The translations under genes were made by a program, and so were the position numbers. Below are positions 1-8,408 of a stretch of 64,000 nucleotides of DNA, piece after piece. How positions within the stretch are numbered: position 1 is the stretch's first letter; every line of letters starts with the position of its first letter. This DNA is from Bog-473 sp963726005 (GTDB lineage Bacteria; Actinomycetota; Acidimicrobiia; Acidimicrobiales; RAAP-2): the NCBI GenBank assembly GCA_963726005.1, contig CAVSAT010000020.1, positions 232,221 to 296,220 of the forward strand. The letters are read 5' to 3'. The notes under the pieces were generated by a model that ran no database searches, was not told the DNA's origin, and saw only the letters and a program-made list of their open reading frames with translations.

Positions 1-136
1 GAGCGAAGCCCGTCATCGTGTCGGGTCCACCACCCCCATGGAGAAGTAAGAAGGGCTGGCCCTCGCCGGCATCGTCGAGGGAGATCTCGATCGGGCCGAC
101 GTCATCGAGGCCCACGGTCTTGTTCATGGTGCTCAT
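1..136 (-). CDS. alpha/beta hydrolase, N-terminal part (runs off window)
   Basis: Only the first 45 codons are present; the rest lies before base 1. The translation starts MSTMNKTVGLDDVG and reaches LLLHGGGGPDT at residues 30-40, the HG oxyanion-hole strand typical of alpha/beta hydrolases. The start at 136 is chosen because AAGGAG lies seven bases upstream on the minus strand; a second in-frame ATG at 127 is less well placed. The substrate cannot be told from this piece. It is divergent from the VOC gene at 343, leaving about 200 bases of shared upstream DNA. Confidence 0.7.
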   Translation of the reverse strand, partial: MSTMNKTVGLDDVGPIEISLDDAGEGQPFLLLHGGGGPDTMTGFA

Positions 137-342
137 GGTTTCTCTCCTTCTCGGCGATGATGTCGGGTGTCGATAGTTGGAGCGAGCTCCGGCTGGTCTT
201 TGGCGGCCCCGCCGAAGTGACCAAGGCTGTAGCGTCTTTGGGATCCCACGCTACCGACCCTCAGGAGCTGAGCCGGTGGTCGACGGGGCGCGTCCCAACC
301 TGTAGCCGGTGATTGTCCGTCTGCTGAGGACTTGGAGCCAGG

Positions 343-774
343 ATGAACTTTCAGGGTGTCGTGATGAACGTGGCTGACCTCAACCGATCGATTGACTTCT
401 ACCACGATGTGCTTGATTTCACGTTGCTGTCCCAGAATGAGCAGTTGGCGACGGTGAGCGCCCCGGACAGCGACCGACCTCAGGTCATCGTGTTGCGAGC
501 GTTTGGGAGCAGTCCTGCCGGAGGAGCTCGCCACATCGGTCTGCGAGCCTTCGTATTGGAAGTCGAGTCAGCCGATGAACTGGAGCGGATCGCAAGCGAG
601 TTGGACTCCCGAAGACTCCTCGTCAGCCGGCGTAATCAGAGCGAGTGGACCGCAATCGTAGGCCGCGACCCGGACGGGATGGCCCTCGTCGTGGCACGCG
701 TTTCAGGCGAGGGGCGGCTTACTGAGGGCAGCTGGAGAACTCTGGATGATCTTCTCTACGGAATCGGCGAGTAA
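343..774 (+). CDS. VOC (glyoxalase/bleomycin-resistance fold) protein
   Basis: A 143-residue single-domain protein opening MNFQGVVMNVADLNRSIDFY, the usual first beta strand and helix of the vicinal-oxygen-chelate fold, with the later DPDGMALVVARV strand where these proteins often carry their last metal-ligand region. There is no obvious metal-binding His/Glu set, so it may be a binding protein rather than an enzyme. It stands alone, with a small unknown gene 75 bases downstream. No substrate can be assigned. Confidence 0.75.
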   Translation: MNFQGVVMNVADLNRSIDFYHDVLDFTLLSQNEQLATVSAPDSDRPQVIVLRAFGSSPAGGARHIGLRAFVLEVESADELERIASELDSRRLLVSRRNQSEWTAIVGRDPDGMALVVARVSGEGRLTEGSWRTLDDLLYGIGE

Positions 775-848
775 GCGGGCCAGAGGCGCCCTCTGCTGGG
801 CATTCTCCTTCCATCCAACCAACAACAACTCCAACGAAGAAGGTACCG

Positions 849-1079
849 ATGAACCTTGAGCAAACTCTCGAGAAGATTGTTGAGCACGCCCACGAGGAGC
901 TCCGCATCGTTCGGAAGCGAGCCGAAGAGAAGACAGCCGCGCGCGACCACGGCAAGGATTACCACGAAGCTCAGACCGCTGCCGATCAACTGGACCATTA
1001 CGCGCACCTGGTCCGTCGGTTACATGATGCTGAATACAAGGATGGTTGGCGACACCACAGTCTGAATGAGATTGGTTAG
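849..1079 (+). CDS. small helical protein of unknown function
   Basis: A 76-residue, highly charged, probably all-helical protein (MNLEQTLEKIVEHAHEELRI at the start; many Glu, His and Arg). AAGAAGG sits seven bases before the ATG. It has no signal peptide or membrane segment. I do not recognise the family. It lies 74 bases after the VOC gene and could be co-transcribed with it. The alternative frames over the same bases lack a ribosome site. Confidence 0.5.
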   Translation: MNLEQTLEKIVEHAHEELRIVRKRAEEKTAARDHGKDYHEAQTAADQLDHYAHLVRRLHDAEYKDGWRHHSLNEIG

Positions 1080-1165
1080 CAACCGGAACTGAATCCTCGA
1101 ACGGTCGCGCACTACCGGACCACGGAGTCAAGGATGAACCGGACTTCTACAACGGATGGTTCGCC

Positions 1166-1383
1166 GTGGTCGATGCCGGCCAGCTCAGCTACTGGTTGAT
1201 TGCCTCCGATGGAGCGCCTTCACCTTCGGCGACGCCAAGTTGGACGTTTCAATGGGTCGCACGCCAATCAACCAGCCAATCGCCGGCATGGCCGCCACCT
1301 CCGACGGCAAGGGCTCGCCACTTTCCAAGGTCCAGGGGGCGGCACCACTTGAATGGCCAATTGTCGGAATGGCAACCGGCTGA
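1166..1383 (+). pseudogene. relic of a GYWLV/FGDA repeat protein
   Basis: Two reading frames together spell repeat units of the Acidimicrobiia-type surface repeat. The first frame gives SYWLIASDGA (about 1187-1216). After a one-base loss near 1212 the second frame gives FTFGDAKLDVSMG, then TPINQPIAGMAATSDGKG and a further PIVGMATG before a TGA at 1381-1383. Restoring one G in GATGGAGCGCC would rebuild DGGAFTFGDA. The usual WLVASDGG segment after the second DGKG is missing, so there is also an internal deletion. No start codon with a ribosome site precedes it. An intact relative of the same repeat family lies at 52067. Confidence 0.65.
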
Positions 1384-1411
1384 CTCGAGACGGTCCATCC
1401 GCTCATATTCT

Positions 1412-3253
1412 TCAGCCTGCAGGAGCGCCCGGACGCCGGGGCGGGCCGTAACGGCGACTGCGCATCGCCGAGGGGCCGCGCTCGGCCATCGAGAGGTTGG
1501 CGGCGGTGTTGATCAGGGCCACGTGCGAGAACGCCTGCGGGAAGTTCCCGAGCAGCCGATCGGCCTTCGGGTCATACTCCTCGGAAAGGAGACCGACGTC
1601 GTTGCACAGGCCACAGAGCCGGTCGAACATCTCCTTTGCCTCGTCGTCGTGTCCGAGCAGCGCCAGGTTGTCGGCGAGCCAGAAGCTCGTCATCAAGAAG
1701 GCTCCCTCGGTCCCCGTCAGGCCGTCGACGTCCTCGTCGGTGCCGGTCTGATACCGGCGGACGAAGCCATCGGTGACGAGCCCCTTCTGGATGGCCGCGA
1801 CAGTGCCGACGACACGCGGGTCATCGGGGCGCAGGAAGCCGACAGGTGCGAGCATCAGCAGGCTCGAGTCGAGCAGCTTCGAGCCGTAGTACTGGGTGAA
1901 CGAGTTGAGCTCAGGGTCGAAGCCCTTCTCGCAGACCTCCGCATGGATTTCGTCGCGCAATTGCCGCCAAGGGTCCATCGGACCCTTCGGCAAGACGCCA
2001 TCCTCCGCCAGCGTGACGGCGCGGTCGAAGGCCACCCAGGCCATGACCTTCGAGTGGGTGAAGTGCCGCCGCGGGCCGCGCACCTCCCAGATCCCGTTGT
2101 CAGGCTCGCGCCATATCGTCTCCAGGTGGTCGAGGATCGCCACCAGCAGATCCGGCGACCAGGCTGACTCTTGGGGGATAGGGCCTCGCCAATAGGTGAC
2201 GGCGGAGTCCAGGACCTCGCCGTAGACGTCGAGCTGGAGCTGGGTCGCCGCTTGGTTGCCGACACGGACGGGTTTTGCGCCCTCGTAGCCCGTGAGGTGG
2301 TCGAGCTCGAACTCCGCGAGGCGTCGTTGGCCGTCGACGCCGTACATGATCTGCATCTCACCGGGGTTCCCCACGACGGCGCGGCGGAGCCATCCCACCC
2401 ACGCCGCCGCCTCGTCGGTGTACCCAGAGACCAACATGGCGTGCAGGGTGTAAGTCGCGTCCCGGAGCCAAGAAAAGCGGTAGTCCCAGTTGCGGACGCC
2501 CCCGATGGTCTCGGGGAGCGAGGTCGTCGCGGCCGCGCAGACGGCGCCGCTGGGCTGGTAGGTGAGGGCCTTCAAGGTGATGAGCGAGCGGACGACCAGG
2601 TCGCGCGAGCCGCCGTTGTACGTACAGCGTCCGACCCAGTCGTGCCAGTAGTGCCGCGTGTGGTTGCGTGCTGCCAGGCTGTCGAGAGGGAGCGGGGCAT
2701 GCATCTCCGAGGGGAACCAGGTGAGCGAGAAGGGACGGCGCATGTCGCCCGACAGGGAGAAGGAGGCAACGGTGGTCGTGTCCTTGCCAACGAGACGCAC
2801 GGGGCTGTGCAGGCGGAGGCCGTCACGGGCGGCGACGAACACGAGGCCGTCACCGGTAGCGGTGGCCCAGGGCGTGATCGCGCCATACTCGTAACGCACG
2901 ATCAGCTCCATTTGCATCTCGACGGTGCCACCTCGACCCTCGATGATGCGGTGGATCATCGAGTGGCCGTCGTACGGCGGCATGAAGTCACACACCGACA
3001 CCGAACCCGTCGACGTCTCGAAGATCGTCTCGAGAACTAAAGTCTCCGGTTCGTAGTGGCGGGTGACCTTGGTCACCTGGCCCTTCGGAGCGATCAACCA
3101 CCGTCCGTTGCCCGCGTCGCCGAGCAGCGCCGCGAAAGCGGCGCCGGAGTCGATTCGGGGCGCGCACCACCAGTCGATGGATCCCGTAAGGTCGACGAGG
3201 GCAATTGTTTTCGTGTCGCCGATGATGGCGTAGTCCTCGATCTTCGAGGGCAT
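1412..3253 (-). CDS. GH15 family glucosidase/trehalase-like glycoside hydrolase
   Basis: A 613-residue cytoplasmic protein beginning MPSKIEDYAIIGDTKTIALV, the standard opening of bacterial GH15 proteins, which include mycobacterial trehalase and glucan 1,4-alpha-glucosidases. The (alpha/alpha)6 catalytic region carries NWDYRFSWLRDATYTLHAML near residue 252, GIWEVRGPRRHFTHSK, GTEGAFLMTSFWLADN near 508 and SEEYDP...LGNFPQAFSH near 555. The Glu residues in WEVRG and SEEYDP are the likely acid and base by family analogy. There is no signal peptide and the length is normal for the family. Trehalose or a short alpha-glucan is the expected substrate; sequence alone does not decide. Confidence 0.88.
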   Translation of the reverse strand: MPSKIEDYAIIGDTKTIALVDLTGSIDWWCAPRIDSGAAFAALLGDAGNGRWLIAPKGQVTKVTRHYEPETLVLETIFETSTGSVSVCDFMPPYDGHSMIHRIIEGRGGTVEMQMELIVRYEYGAITPWATATGDGLVFVAARDGLRLHSPVRLVGKDTTTVASFSLSGDMRRPFSLTWFPSEMHAPLPLDSLAARNHTRHYWHDWVGRCTYNGGSRDLVVRSLITLKALTYQPSGAVCAAATTSLPETIGGVRNWDYRFSWLRDATYTLHAMLVSGYTDEAAAWVGWLRRAVVGNPGEMQIMYGVDGQRRLAEFELDHLTGYEGAKPVRVGNQAATQLQLDVYGEVLDSAVTYWRGPIPQESAWSPDLLVAILDHLETIWREPDNGIWEVRGPRRHFTHSKVMAWVAFDRAVTLAEDGVLPKGPMDPWRQLRDEIHAEVCEKGFDPELNSFTQYYGSKLLDSSLLMLAPVGFLRPDDPRVVGTVAAIQKGLVTDGFVRRYQTGTDEDVDGLTGTEGAFLMTSFWLADNLALLGHDDEAKEMFDRLCGLCNDVGLLSEEYDPKADRLLGNFPQAFSHVALINTAANLSMAERGPSAMRSRRYGPPRRPGAPAG

Positions 3254-3292
3254 TGCTCCTCCTCTAGACTCCTGCTCCCGGGGTCGGCGCGG

Positions 3293-3706
3293 CTATGGCT
3301 CGACCGAGAAGAAGCGATCAAATGCTGCTTGATCGCTGTAAAAGGATTCAATCCTCGAGATCCGATGTCGTCCGTCGTCTTCGGTCACCGAGATGAGGAA
3401 AATGACCCGGAAGTCGTGCTGTTGGCCTTCGCGTTGCAGATGAATCTTCGCAAGCCCAGCGACGTTGTCGACCCCAGCCATCCAATCCTCCCATTCGAGC
3501 AGATCGATTGGGTCTTCTGCGAGTCGGAGAAAAGTTGAAAGGTGCTCCGCAACAGCTTGAACGCCTTGAAAGACCCCTGAGGGCGCGTGTGTTCCTGGTA
3601 CGACGTCTACGACCTGAGGATCGAGGAGTTCGCAGGCCGCTGAAACATTGCCGCCGAAAATCTTCTGAAAAAAATCTTCGGCCACAGTGACGCGGGAATC
3701 CGGCAT
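3293..3706 (-). CDS. SnoaL-like / NTF2-fold protein
   Basis: A 137-residue protein with the NTF2-like pattern: an N-terminal helix (VTVAEDFFQKIFGGNVSAAC), a PQVVDVVPGTHAPSG strand-turn, and C-terminal strands with HRISRIESFYSDQAAFDRFF. This matches SnoaL-like polyketide-cyclase/ketosteroid-isomerase folds. I start it at the ATG at 3706 because AAGGA lies eight bases upstream; an earlier ATG at 3733 has no ribosome site. It is upstream of, and in the same direction as, the GH15 gene. No catalytic role can be inferred. Confidence 0.7.
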   Translation of the reverse strand: MPDSRVTVAEDFFQKIFGGNVSAACELLDPQVVDVVPGTHAPSGVFQGVQAVAEHLSTFLRLAEDPIDLLEWEDWMAGVDNVAGLAKIHLQREGQQHDFRVIFLISVTEDDGRHRISRIESFYSDQAAFDRFFSVEP

Positions 3707-3733
3707 ATTCCAATCCTTCCACTCCAGGTACAT

Positions 3734-4369
3734 GGCCGAGCGACCGCTGTGGCCTCTCGGACGATCGCTCGTCGACCGCGCGGCTAGTACGGCCTCATGG
3801 GGAGCGGCCGACGCTCCCTCGCCTCCTTATTCGACCCGCAGCTACTCCACGAGCGTCCCTGTGGCCCAGCATTGCACTCGTCATGAACTGGCGGCGCAGG
3901 CGACGTTGATATGCCCGGATGAACGCGAGCCGAAGGGGGCACGCTGGAGTCCTCGGGACACGAAACGGCGCGCCGTAATGGCTGACTTGCGTTTGCGCTT
4001 GCCGGAGTTAGCGGCGCGCTGGTCAGCGCTCTAGAACGCGTCACCTTCCCGGCAAACGGGGTGACCCGGTTAGGACGGTCGGCGTCCGAGGCCCTCTACG
4101 AGCTGTCGGTCGCTGACTCGTTTGATGTTGCCGTCGAGGTCGAAGAAATCGACCGACTGGACGCCCTGAACTCGGCATCGGAGCTGACTCCGTTGCTCGT
4201 CGGGGCAGACGCCGCTCGGCTCCACGCCATGACCCCCCTCCGGGATCTTGACGTGGGTGATCGGTCTGTGATTACGCTGTTATTTCACTCGTCGACCGGT
4301 CTGGTACGAGCATCATGCACAAGGGAGTTGCGGCATGACGAGACCCAGTGTTCCCGTCCTGATGCCCTG
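3734..4369 (+). other. 636 bases without a recognisable gene
   Basis: Open frames on both strands cross this stretch, but none resembles a known family. One plus-strand frame, open from 4061 and in frame with the quinone oxidoreductase at 4370, encodes a plausible acidic segment (ADSFDVAVEVEEIDRLDAL) with high third-position GC. It could be a remnant of another gene or an extended N-terminus. At 4335 an ATG follows GGGAG and encodes an 11-residue peptide, MTRPSVPVLMP, ending in a TGA that overlaps the ATG at 4370 (TGATG). Confidence 0.4.
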
Positions 4370-5348
4370 ATGCGCGCATGGCAGGTACAAGGCGCCGGAG
4401 AGCCCATCGACGTATTGCACCTGGTCGAGCTGGAGCCTCCGCAACCGGAACCGGGACAGGTCCGCATCCGTATCGAGGCGGCCGGCCTCGGGCTACCTGA
4501 CGTACTGATGTGCCGTGGCACCTACCCCCTTACCCCACCACTACCGTTCACCGCGGGCCAGGAAGCGACAGGCACGATCACCGCCACCGGCGACGGTGTC
4601 GAGCTCCCGATCGGTGCCCGCATCATGTGCGTGACCGCCTTCACCGAGGGGTTCGGTTCGTTCGCCGAAGAGTGCCTCGTCCCAGTTGATTCGGCCTTCG
4701 CCGTACCCGACGGTCTCACCGACCGCGAGGCGGCCGGGTTCTGGATCCCGCACCTCACCGGCTGGATCGGTCTGGTCGATCGCGGTCGCGTCGCTCGAGG
4801 AGAGTGGCTGGCCGTGCTGGGAGCCGCGGGTGGGAGCGGAATCGCCGCCGTCCAGTTGGGTCGGGCGCTCGGAGCCCAGGTCGATTGCCGTGGTGAGCGA
4901 TGAAGCGCGTGCGTCGTTCTGCCGCCAGCTCGGGGCCGCCGCGACGATCAACTACACCGAGGGTCCGGTGGCTCCAGCACTCCGTAAGATCACGGACGGT
5001 CGGGGGGTTGACCTGATCTTCGACCCCGTCGGCGGGTCCCTGGCCGAGGACGCGGTCGCAGCACTGTCCCGGCACGGGCGACTCCTTGCCGTCGGTTTCG
5101 CCAGTGGCCAATGGCCAAAGCTTGCGACTATCAATCTCGTCGTCACCAACACGTCGCTCGTCGGCGTGTTTGCAGGTGGCTATACCCGCCACGAGCTCGA
5201 GGATATTCACGCGAAACTCTCCGGCCTCGTGAGCAGAGGTCAGTTGACAAATGCAGTCACGGCCGAAGTCTCGTTCGACGAGCTGCCCGAAGCGCTTCAA
5301 CGCATAGCTGACCGCCGTGTGGTCGGCAAGCTCGTGATGGTGCCGTGA
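4370..5348 (+). pseudogene. NADPH:quinone oxidoreductase-like MDR protein, one frameshift
   Basis: Medium-chain dehydrogenase/reductase of the zinc-free quinone-oxidoreductase group. The first frame runs MRAWQVQGAGEPIDVLHLVE through the Rossmann motif LGAAGGSGIAAVQLGRALGAQV and then hits TGA at 4901. The second frame continues exactly at IAVVSDEARASFCRQLGAAA and runs to the stop at 5348. One surplus base near 4883 explains the break: 979 bases becomes 978, or 325 residues, normal for the family. It overlaps the next gene by four bases, so it was the first gene of the acyl-CoA operon. Genuine decay and an assembly error are both possible. Confidence 0.75.
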
Positions 5349-6091
5349 TCCCGAGTCTCGCAGCGACCGGGAAGGTCGTGATCGTGACCGGCGGCAGTAA
5401 GGGTCTCGGTCGCGAGATGGTGCTCGGGTTCGCCGAAGCGGGCGCGGATGTCGTCGTGGCCAGCCGCAAGCTCGGGAACTGTGAGGCCGTGGCCCAGGAG
5501 GTGCGCCAGATGGGCCGGCGCGCCCTGGCGGTGAGTTGCCATGTCGGCGACTGGGAGCAGTGCGAAGCGCTCGTCGACGTCACTGTCGCCGAGTTCGGGC
5601 GCATCGACGTGCTCGTCAACAACGCCGGAATCGCCCCCGTCCCGCCGTCTCTGGTCGCCGTGACGTCCGACCTGTTCGACAAGACGATCGCTGTCAATCT
5701 CAAGGGTCCGCTCCGGCTCATGGCGCTCAGCGCCCAGCACATGCCCGCGGGCGGATCGGTCGTGAACATCAGCTCAAAGGCGTCCATATACCCTTCGCCG
5801 TTCACCGTCGTCTACGCCGCCGCGAAGGCCGGCCTGAACGCGCTGACGAAGGCGGCGGCGCAGGAATTCGGGTCGCGCGGCATCCGGGTCAACTCGATCG
5901 TGTGCGGAACGTTCCACACGGACAGCCTCCACGCATCTCTACCGTCCGAGGAGGCCCAGGCGCAGATGGCGTCGAAGGTCGCTCTGGGTCGAATCGCCTC
6001 CGCCAAAGAGATCGTGGGGACCGCGCTGTACCTCGCCAGCGACGCATCGTCCTATCTGACCGGTGAGCTCATCATGCTCGACGGCGGTTGA
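5345..6091 (+). CDS. SDR family oxidoreductase (classical)
   Basis: A 248-residue NAD(P)-dependent short-chain dehydrogenase. The cofactor motif TGGSKGLG is at residues 15-22, NNAG follows LVNNAGIAPV, the catalytic Ser lies in VVNISSKAS, and YAAAK (Tyr near residue 157) completes the tetrad. C-terminal LTGELIMLDGG is standard. The start is GTG at 5345, overlapping the stop of the quinone-oxidoreductase frame, which implies translational coupling. In this operon it probably oxidises a hydroxyacyl-CoA intermediate; that role is inferred from context only. Confidence 0.85.
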   Translation: MIPSLAATGKVVIVTGGSKGLGREMVLGFAEAGADVVVASRKLGNCEAVAQEVRQMGRRALAVSCHVGDWEQCEALVDVTVAEFGRIDVLVNNAGIAPVPPSLVAVTSDLFDKTIAVNLKGPLRLMALSAQHMPAGGSVVNISSKASIYPSPFTVVYAAAKAGLNALTKAAAQEFGSRGIRVNSIVCGTFHTDSLHASLPSEEAQAQMASKVALGRIASAKEIVGTALYLASDASSYLTGELIMLDGG

Positions 6092-6114
6092 AAAATGGAC
6101 AGGGAGAGCGACAC

Positions 6115-6975
6115 ATGACCGAGACGCAGGACAACGTCGTGATCGGCCCGGGCAAGGTGGCAGTGATCACCGGAGCCGGCAGCGGTATCGGGCGTGCCCT
6201 CGCCGAGGCGTTTGCGGCAGCGGGGTCAGCCGTCGTCGTCGCCGACCTCGACGACGGCGAGGCGGAAGTCGTCTCCAAGGGTATCCAGACCCGGGGTGGC
6301 GTCGCTCTCGCTGCCAAGGTGGATGTGTCCGATGCCGCTGCAGTCGACCGGCTGGCCGCGACGACGCTGGAACGGTTCGGGCGCGTCGATGTGTTGTGCA
6401 ACAACGCCGGCGTCTCCACGTTCAACCTGATGAGCGACCAGACGCTCGACGACTGGCGCTGGGTGGTGGGGGTCAACTTCTGGGGGGTTGTCCACGGGGT
6501 GCACACCTTTGTGCCGATCATGCGCGACCAGGGCACTCCCGCGCACATTGTCAATACTGCTTCGATAGCGGGACTTCTCAGCGGCGTCGCCTTCATCGGG
6601 CCATACTGCGCCACCAAGGTGGCGGTGGTCTCGATCTCTGAGACCCTGGCTCAGGAGCTGGCGATCGACCAGACACCGATTGGCGTCAGCGTCCTCTGTC
6701 CGAGCTCGGTCGACACCAAGGTGATGGAGTCCGAACGCGGGAGGCCGGCCGCGTTGGGTTCCGAGAACCGCACGGAGATGGCTGAGTCGGTACGCCTCAT
6801 GATCCGCGAGGGCTTCACAGGGCCGACCGGTTTGACGCCAGCACAGGTCGCTGACCGCGTCCTCGAAGCCGTTCGCAACGGTGAATTCTGGATCATCACC
6901 CACCCCGGCGAAGCTCCGACGGTCGAGGCCCGCTTCGCCGGCATCCTCGAGGCCTTCCCGGGCGAAGGAGGTTGA
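6115..6975 (+). CDS. SDR family oxidoreductase (classical)
   Basis: A 286-residue SDR with ITGAGSGIGRALAEAF near the N-terminus, NNAGVSTFN, the Ser of NTASIAG and YCATK. The start at 6115 is preceded by GGGAGAGCGACAC; an in-frame ATG at 6088 lacks a ribosome site and overlaps the previous stop. It is longer than its neighbour at the C-terminus (an IREGFTGPTGLTPAQVADRVLEA extension). This is a fold often seen in actinobacterial SDRs of lipid and steroid breakdown clusters. Second of two SDRs in the acyl-CoA operon; the substrate is unknown. Confidence 0.85.
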   Translation: MTETQDNVVIGPGKVAVITGAGSGIGRALAEAFAAAGSAVVVADLDDGEAEVVSKGIQTRGGVALAAKVDVSDAAAVDRLAATTLERFGRVDVLCNNAGVSTFNLMSDQTLDDWRWVVGVNFWGVVHGVHTFVPIMRDQGTPAHIVNTASIAGLLSGVAFIGPYCATKVAVVSISETLAQELAIDQTPIGVSVLCPSSVDTKVMESERGRPAALGSENRTEMAESVRLMIREGFTGPTGLTPAQVADRVLEAVRNGEFWIITHPGEAPTVEARFAGILEAFPGEGG

Positions 6976-6976
6976 C

Positions 6977-8272
6977 GTGGCCTGGGACTTCGAGACTGAA
7001 CCCGAATTCGAAGAGCAGTTGCAGTGGATGCGCTCATTCATCGACACCGAGCTGATCCCGCTCGAACCCATTGTCCGGGAACTTCCGCCCGAAGAATGGA
7101 CGATGGTAAAGGCGCACCTTCAGACCAAAGTCAAGGAGCGCGGCCTGTGGGGAGCATTTCTCGATCCGAGCCTCGGCGGCCCAGGTCTGGGACAGCTGAA
7201 GCTTGCGCTGATGTCGGAGATCATCGGACGCTGCATGATGTCGATGACGATCTTCGGGGTCCAAGCACCCGACAGTGGAAACATGGAGCTGCTCGCTCAC
7301 GGTGCGACGAACGCCCAGAAGGATCGTTGGCTCTGGCCCAATCTCCGGGGTGAGATATCGAGCGCGTTCGCACTGACAGAACCATTTCTCGCGGGTTCCG
7401 ATCCGACCGTTCTCGGAACGACAGCGATGAAGGACGGCGATGAATGGGTCATCGAGGGTCACAAATGGTTCATCACGAACGCGTCAGTCGCCGACATCGT
7501 CCTGGTGCTCGCCGAGACAAACCCCAAAGGACGACCGCACAGGCACGCGTCGATCCTCGTGGTTCCCACCGGAACGCCGGGCATGGAAATCGTGCGCGAC
7601 ATCGGGACGATGGCCCACCCCGAGGTCGAATTCGGTCAGATCGGGAACCATGCCGAGCTCGTGTTTCGGGCCTGCCGTGTTCCTGCCGACCATTTGATTG
7701 GTGCGCCAGGCGATGGGTTCGTCCTGGCTCAACAGCGTCTCGGCGGAGGCCGTATCCACCACGCCATGCGTTGGCTGGGTCAAGCGCAGCGATCGCTCGA
7801 CATCATGTGCGAGCGTGCCGTATCTCGGAGGTCGCATGGCAAGTTGCTCGCACAGCACCAGATGGTCCAGGACTACGTCGCGTTGTCCCATACCGAGATC
7901 CAGGCGGCGCGGCTGCTCACCTTCCAGACCGCTTGGAAGATGGACAAGTACGGGGCCACCACCGTGAGAGCCGACCTGGGAATGGTCAAGGCTCATGTGT
8001 CGGGGGTGGTGCTGGCGGTGCTCGACCGGACGATCCAGGTCTGCGGCGCGCTCGGGTACTCAACCGATCTCCCCGTCGAGGAGTGGTACCGGTCGACGAG
8101 GTTCGGGCCGATCGGTGACGGGCCCGACGAGCTGCACAAGTCGGTGCTCGCTCGCACGGTTCTCAAGAGCTACACACCGGTTGAGGGATGGCCGACCGAG
8201 CACATCCCCAGCCGGCGCCCGGCGGCCGAGCAGAAGTGGGCGTCGCTGCGCGCCGAGGTGGGCCTGCGATGA
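6977..8272 (+). CDS. acyl-CoA dehydrogenase, ACAD10/11-like subgroup
   Basis: A 431-residue flavoprotein of the acyl-CoA dehydrogenase fold. It shows SAFALTEPFLAGSDPTVLGT (FAD and substrate-binding strand), HKWFITNASVADIVLVLAET, and a C-terminal FGPIGDGPDELHKSVLART. In classical enzymes the last motif carries the catalytic Glu; here the aligned position appears to be Asp of GDGPDE, as in ACAD11-type proteins (my alignment by eye). The GTG at 6977 has AGGAGG seven bases upstream, embedded in the end of the preceding gene. Its neighbours are a HAD phosphatase and an APH-type kinase, the other two domains of ACAD10. Confidence 0.85.
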   Translation: MAWDFETEPEFEEQLQWMRSFIDTELIPLEPIVRELPPEEWTMVKAHLQTKVKERGLWGAFLDPSLGGPGLGQLKLALMSEIIGRCMMSMTIFGVQAPDSGNMELLAHGATNAQKDRWLWPNLRGEISSAFALTEPFLAGSDPTVLGTTAMKDGDEWVIEGHKWFITNASVADIVLVLAETNPKGRPHRHASILVVPTGTPGMEIVRDIGTMAHPEVEFGQIGNHAELVFRACRVPADHLIGAPGDGFVLAQQRLGGGRIHHAMRWLGQAQRSLDIMCERAVSRRSHGKLLAQHQMVQDYVALSHTEIQAARLLTFQTAWKMDKYGATTVRADLGMVKAHVSGVVLAVLDRTIQVCGALGYSTDLPVEEWYRSTRFGPIGDGPDELHKSVLARTVLKSYTPVEGWPTEHIPSRRPAAEQKWASLRAEVGLR

Positions 8273-8294
8273 CCACCCAGAACACGGGGGATCC

Positions 8295-8408
8295 ATGCCC
8301 GAGTTGACCGAAACGTGCATATCGGTCCGGAGGAGTCGTGATCTCAAGGCGACGGTGGTAATACCAGCCGGCGGAGCCCTCGACGAGATTGCAGGGGGGA
8401 CTCCATGA
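8295..8408 (+). CDS. possible 37-residue linker ORF
   Basis: ATG at 8295 follows GGGGGATCC and gives a 37-residue peptide, starting MPELTETCISVRRSRDLKA, that ends in a TGA overlapping the ATG of the HAD gene (ATGA at 8405-8408). Without it the gap between dehydrogenase and HAD gene would be 132 bases in an otherwise overlapping operon. The peptide is of unknown family. It could be a small protein, a coupling ORF, or chance. Confidence 0.3.
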   Translation: MPELTETCISVRRSRDLKATVVIPAGGALDEIAGGTP

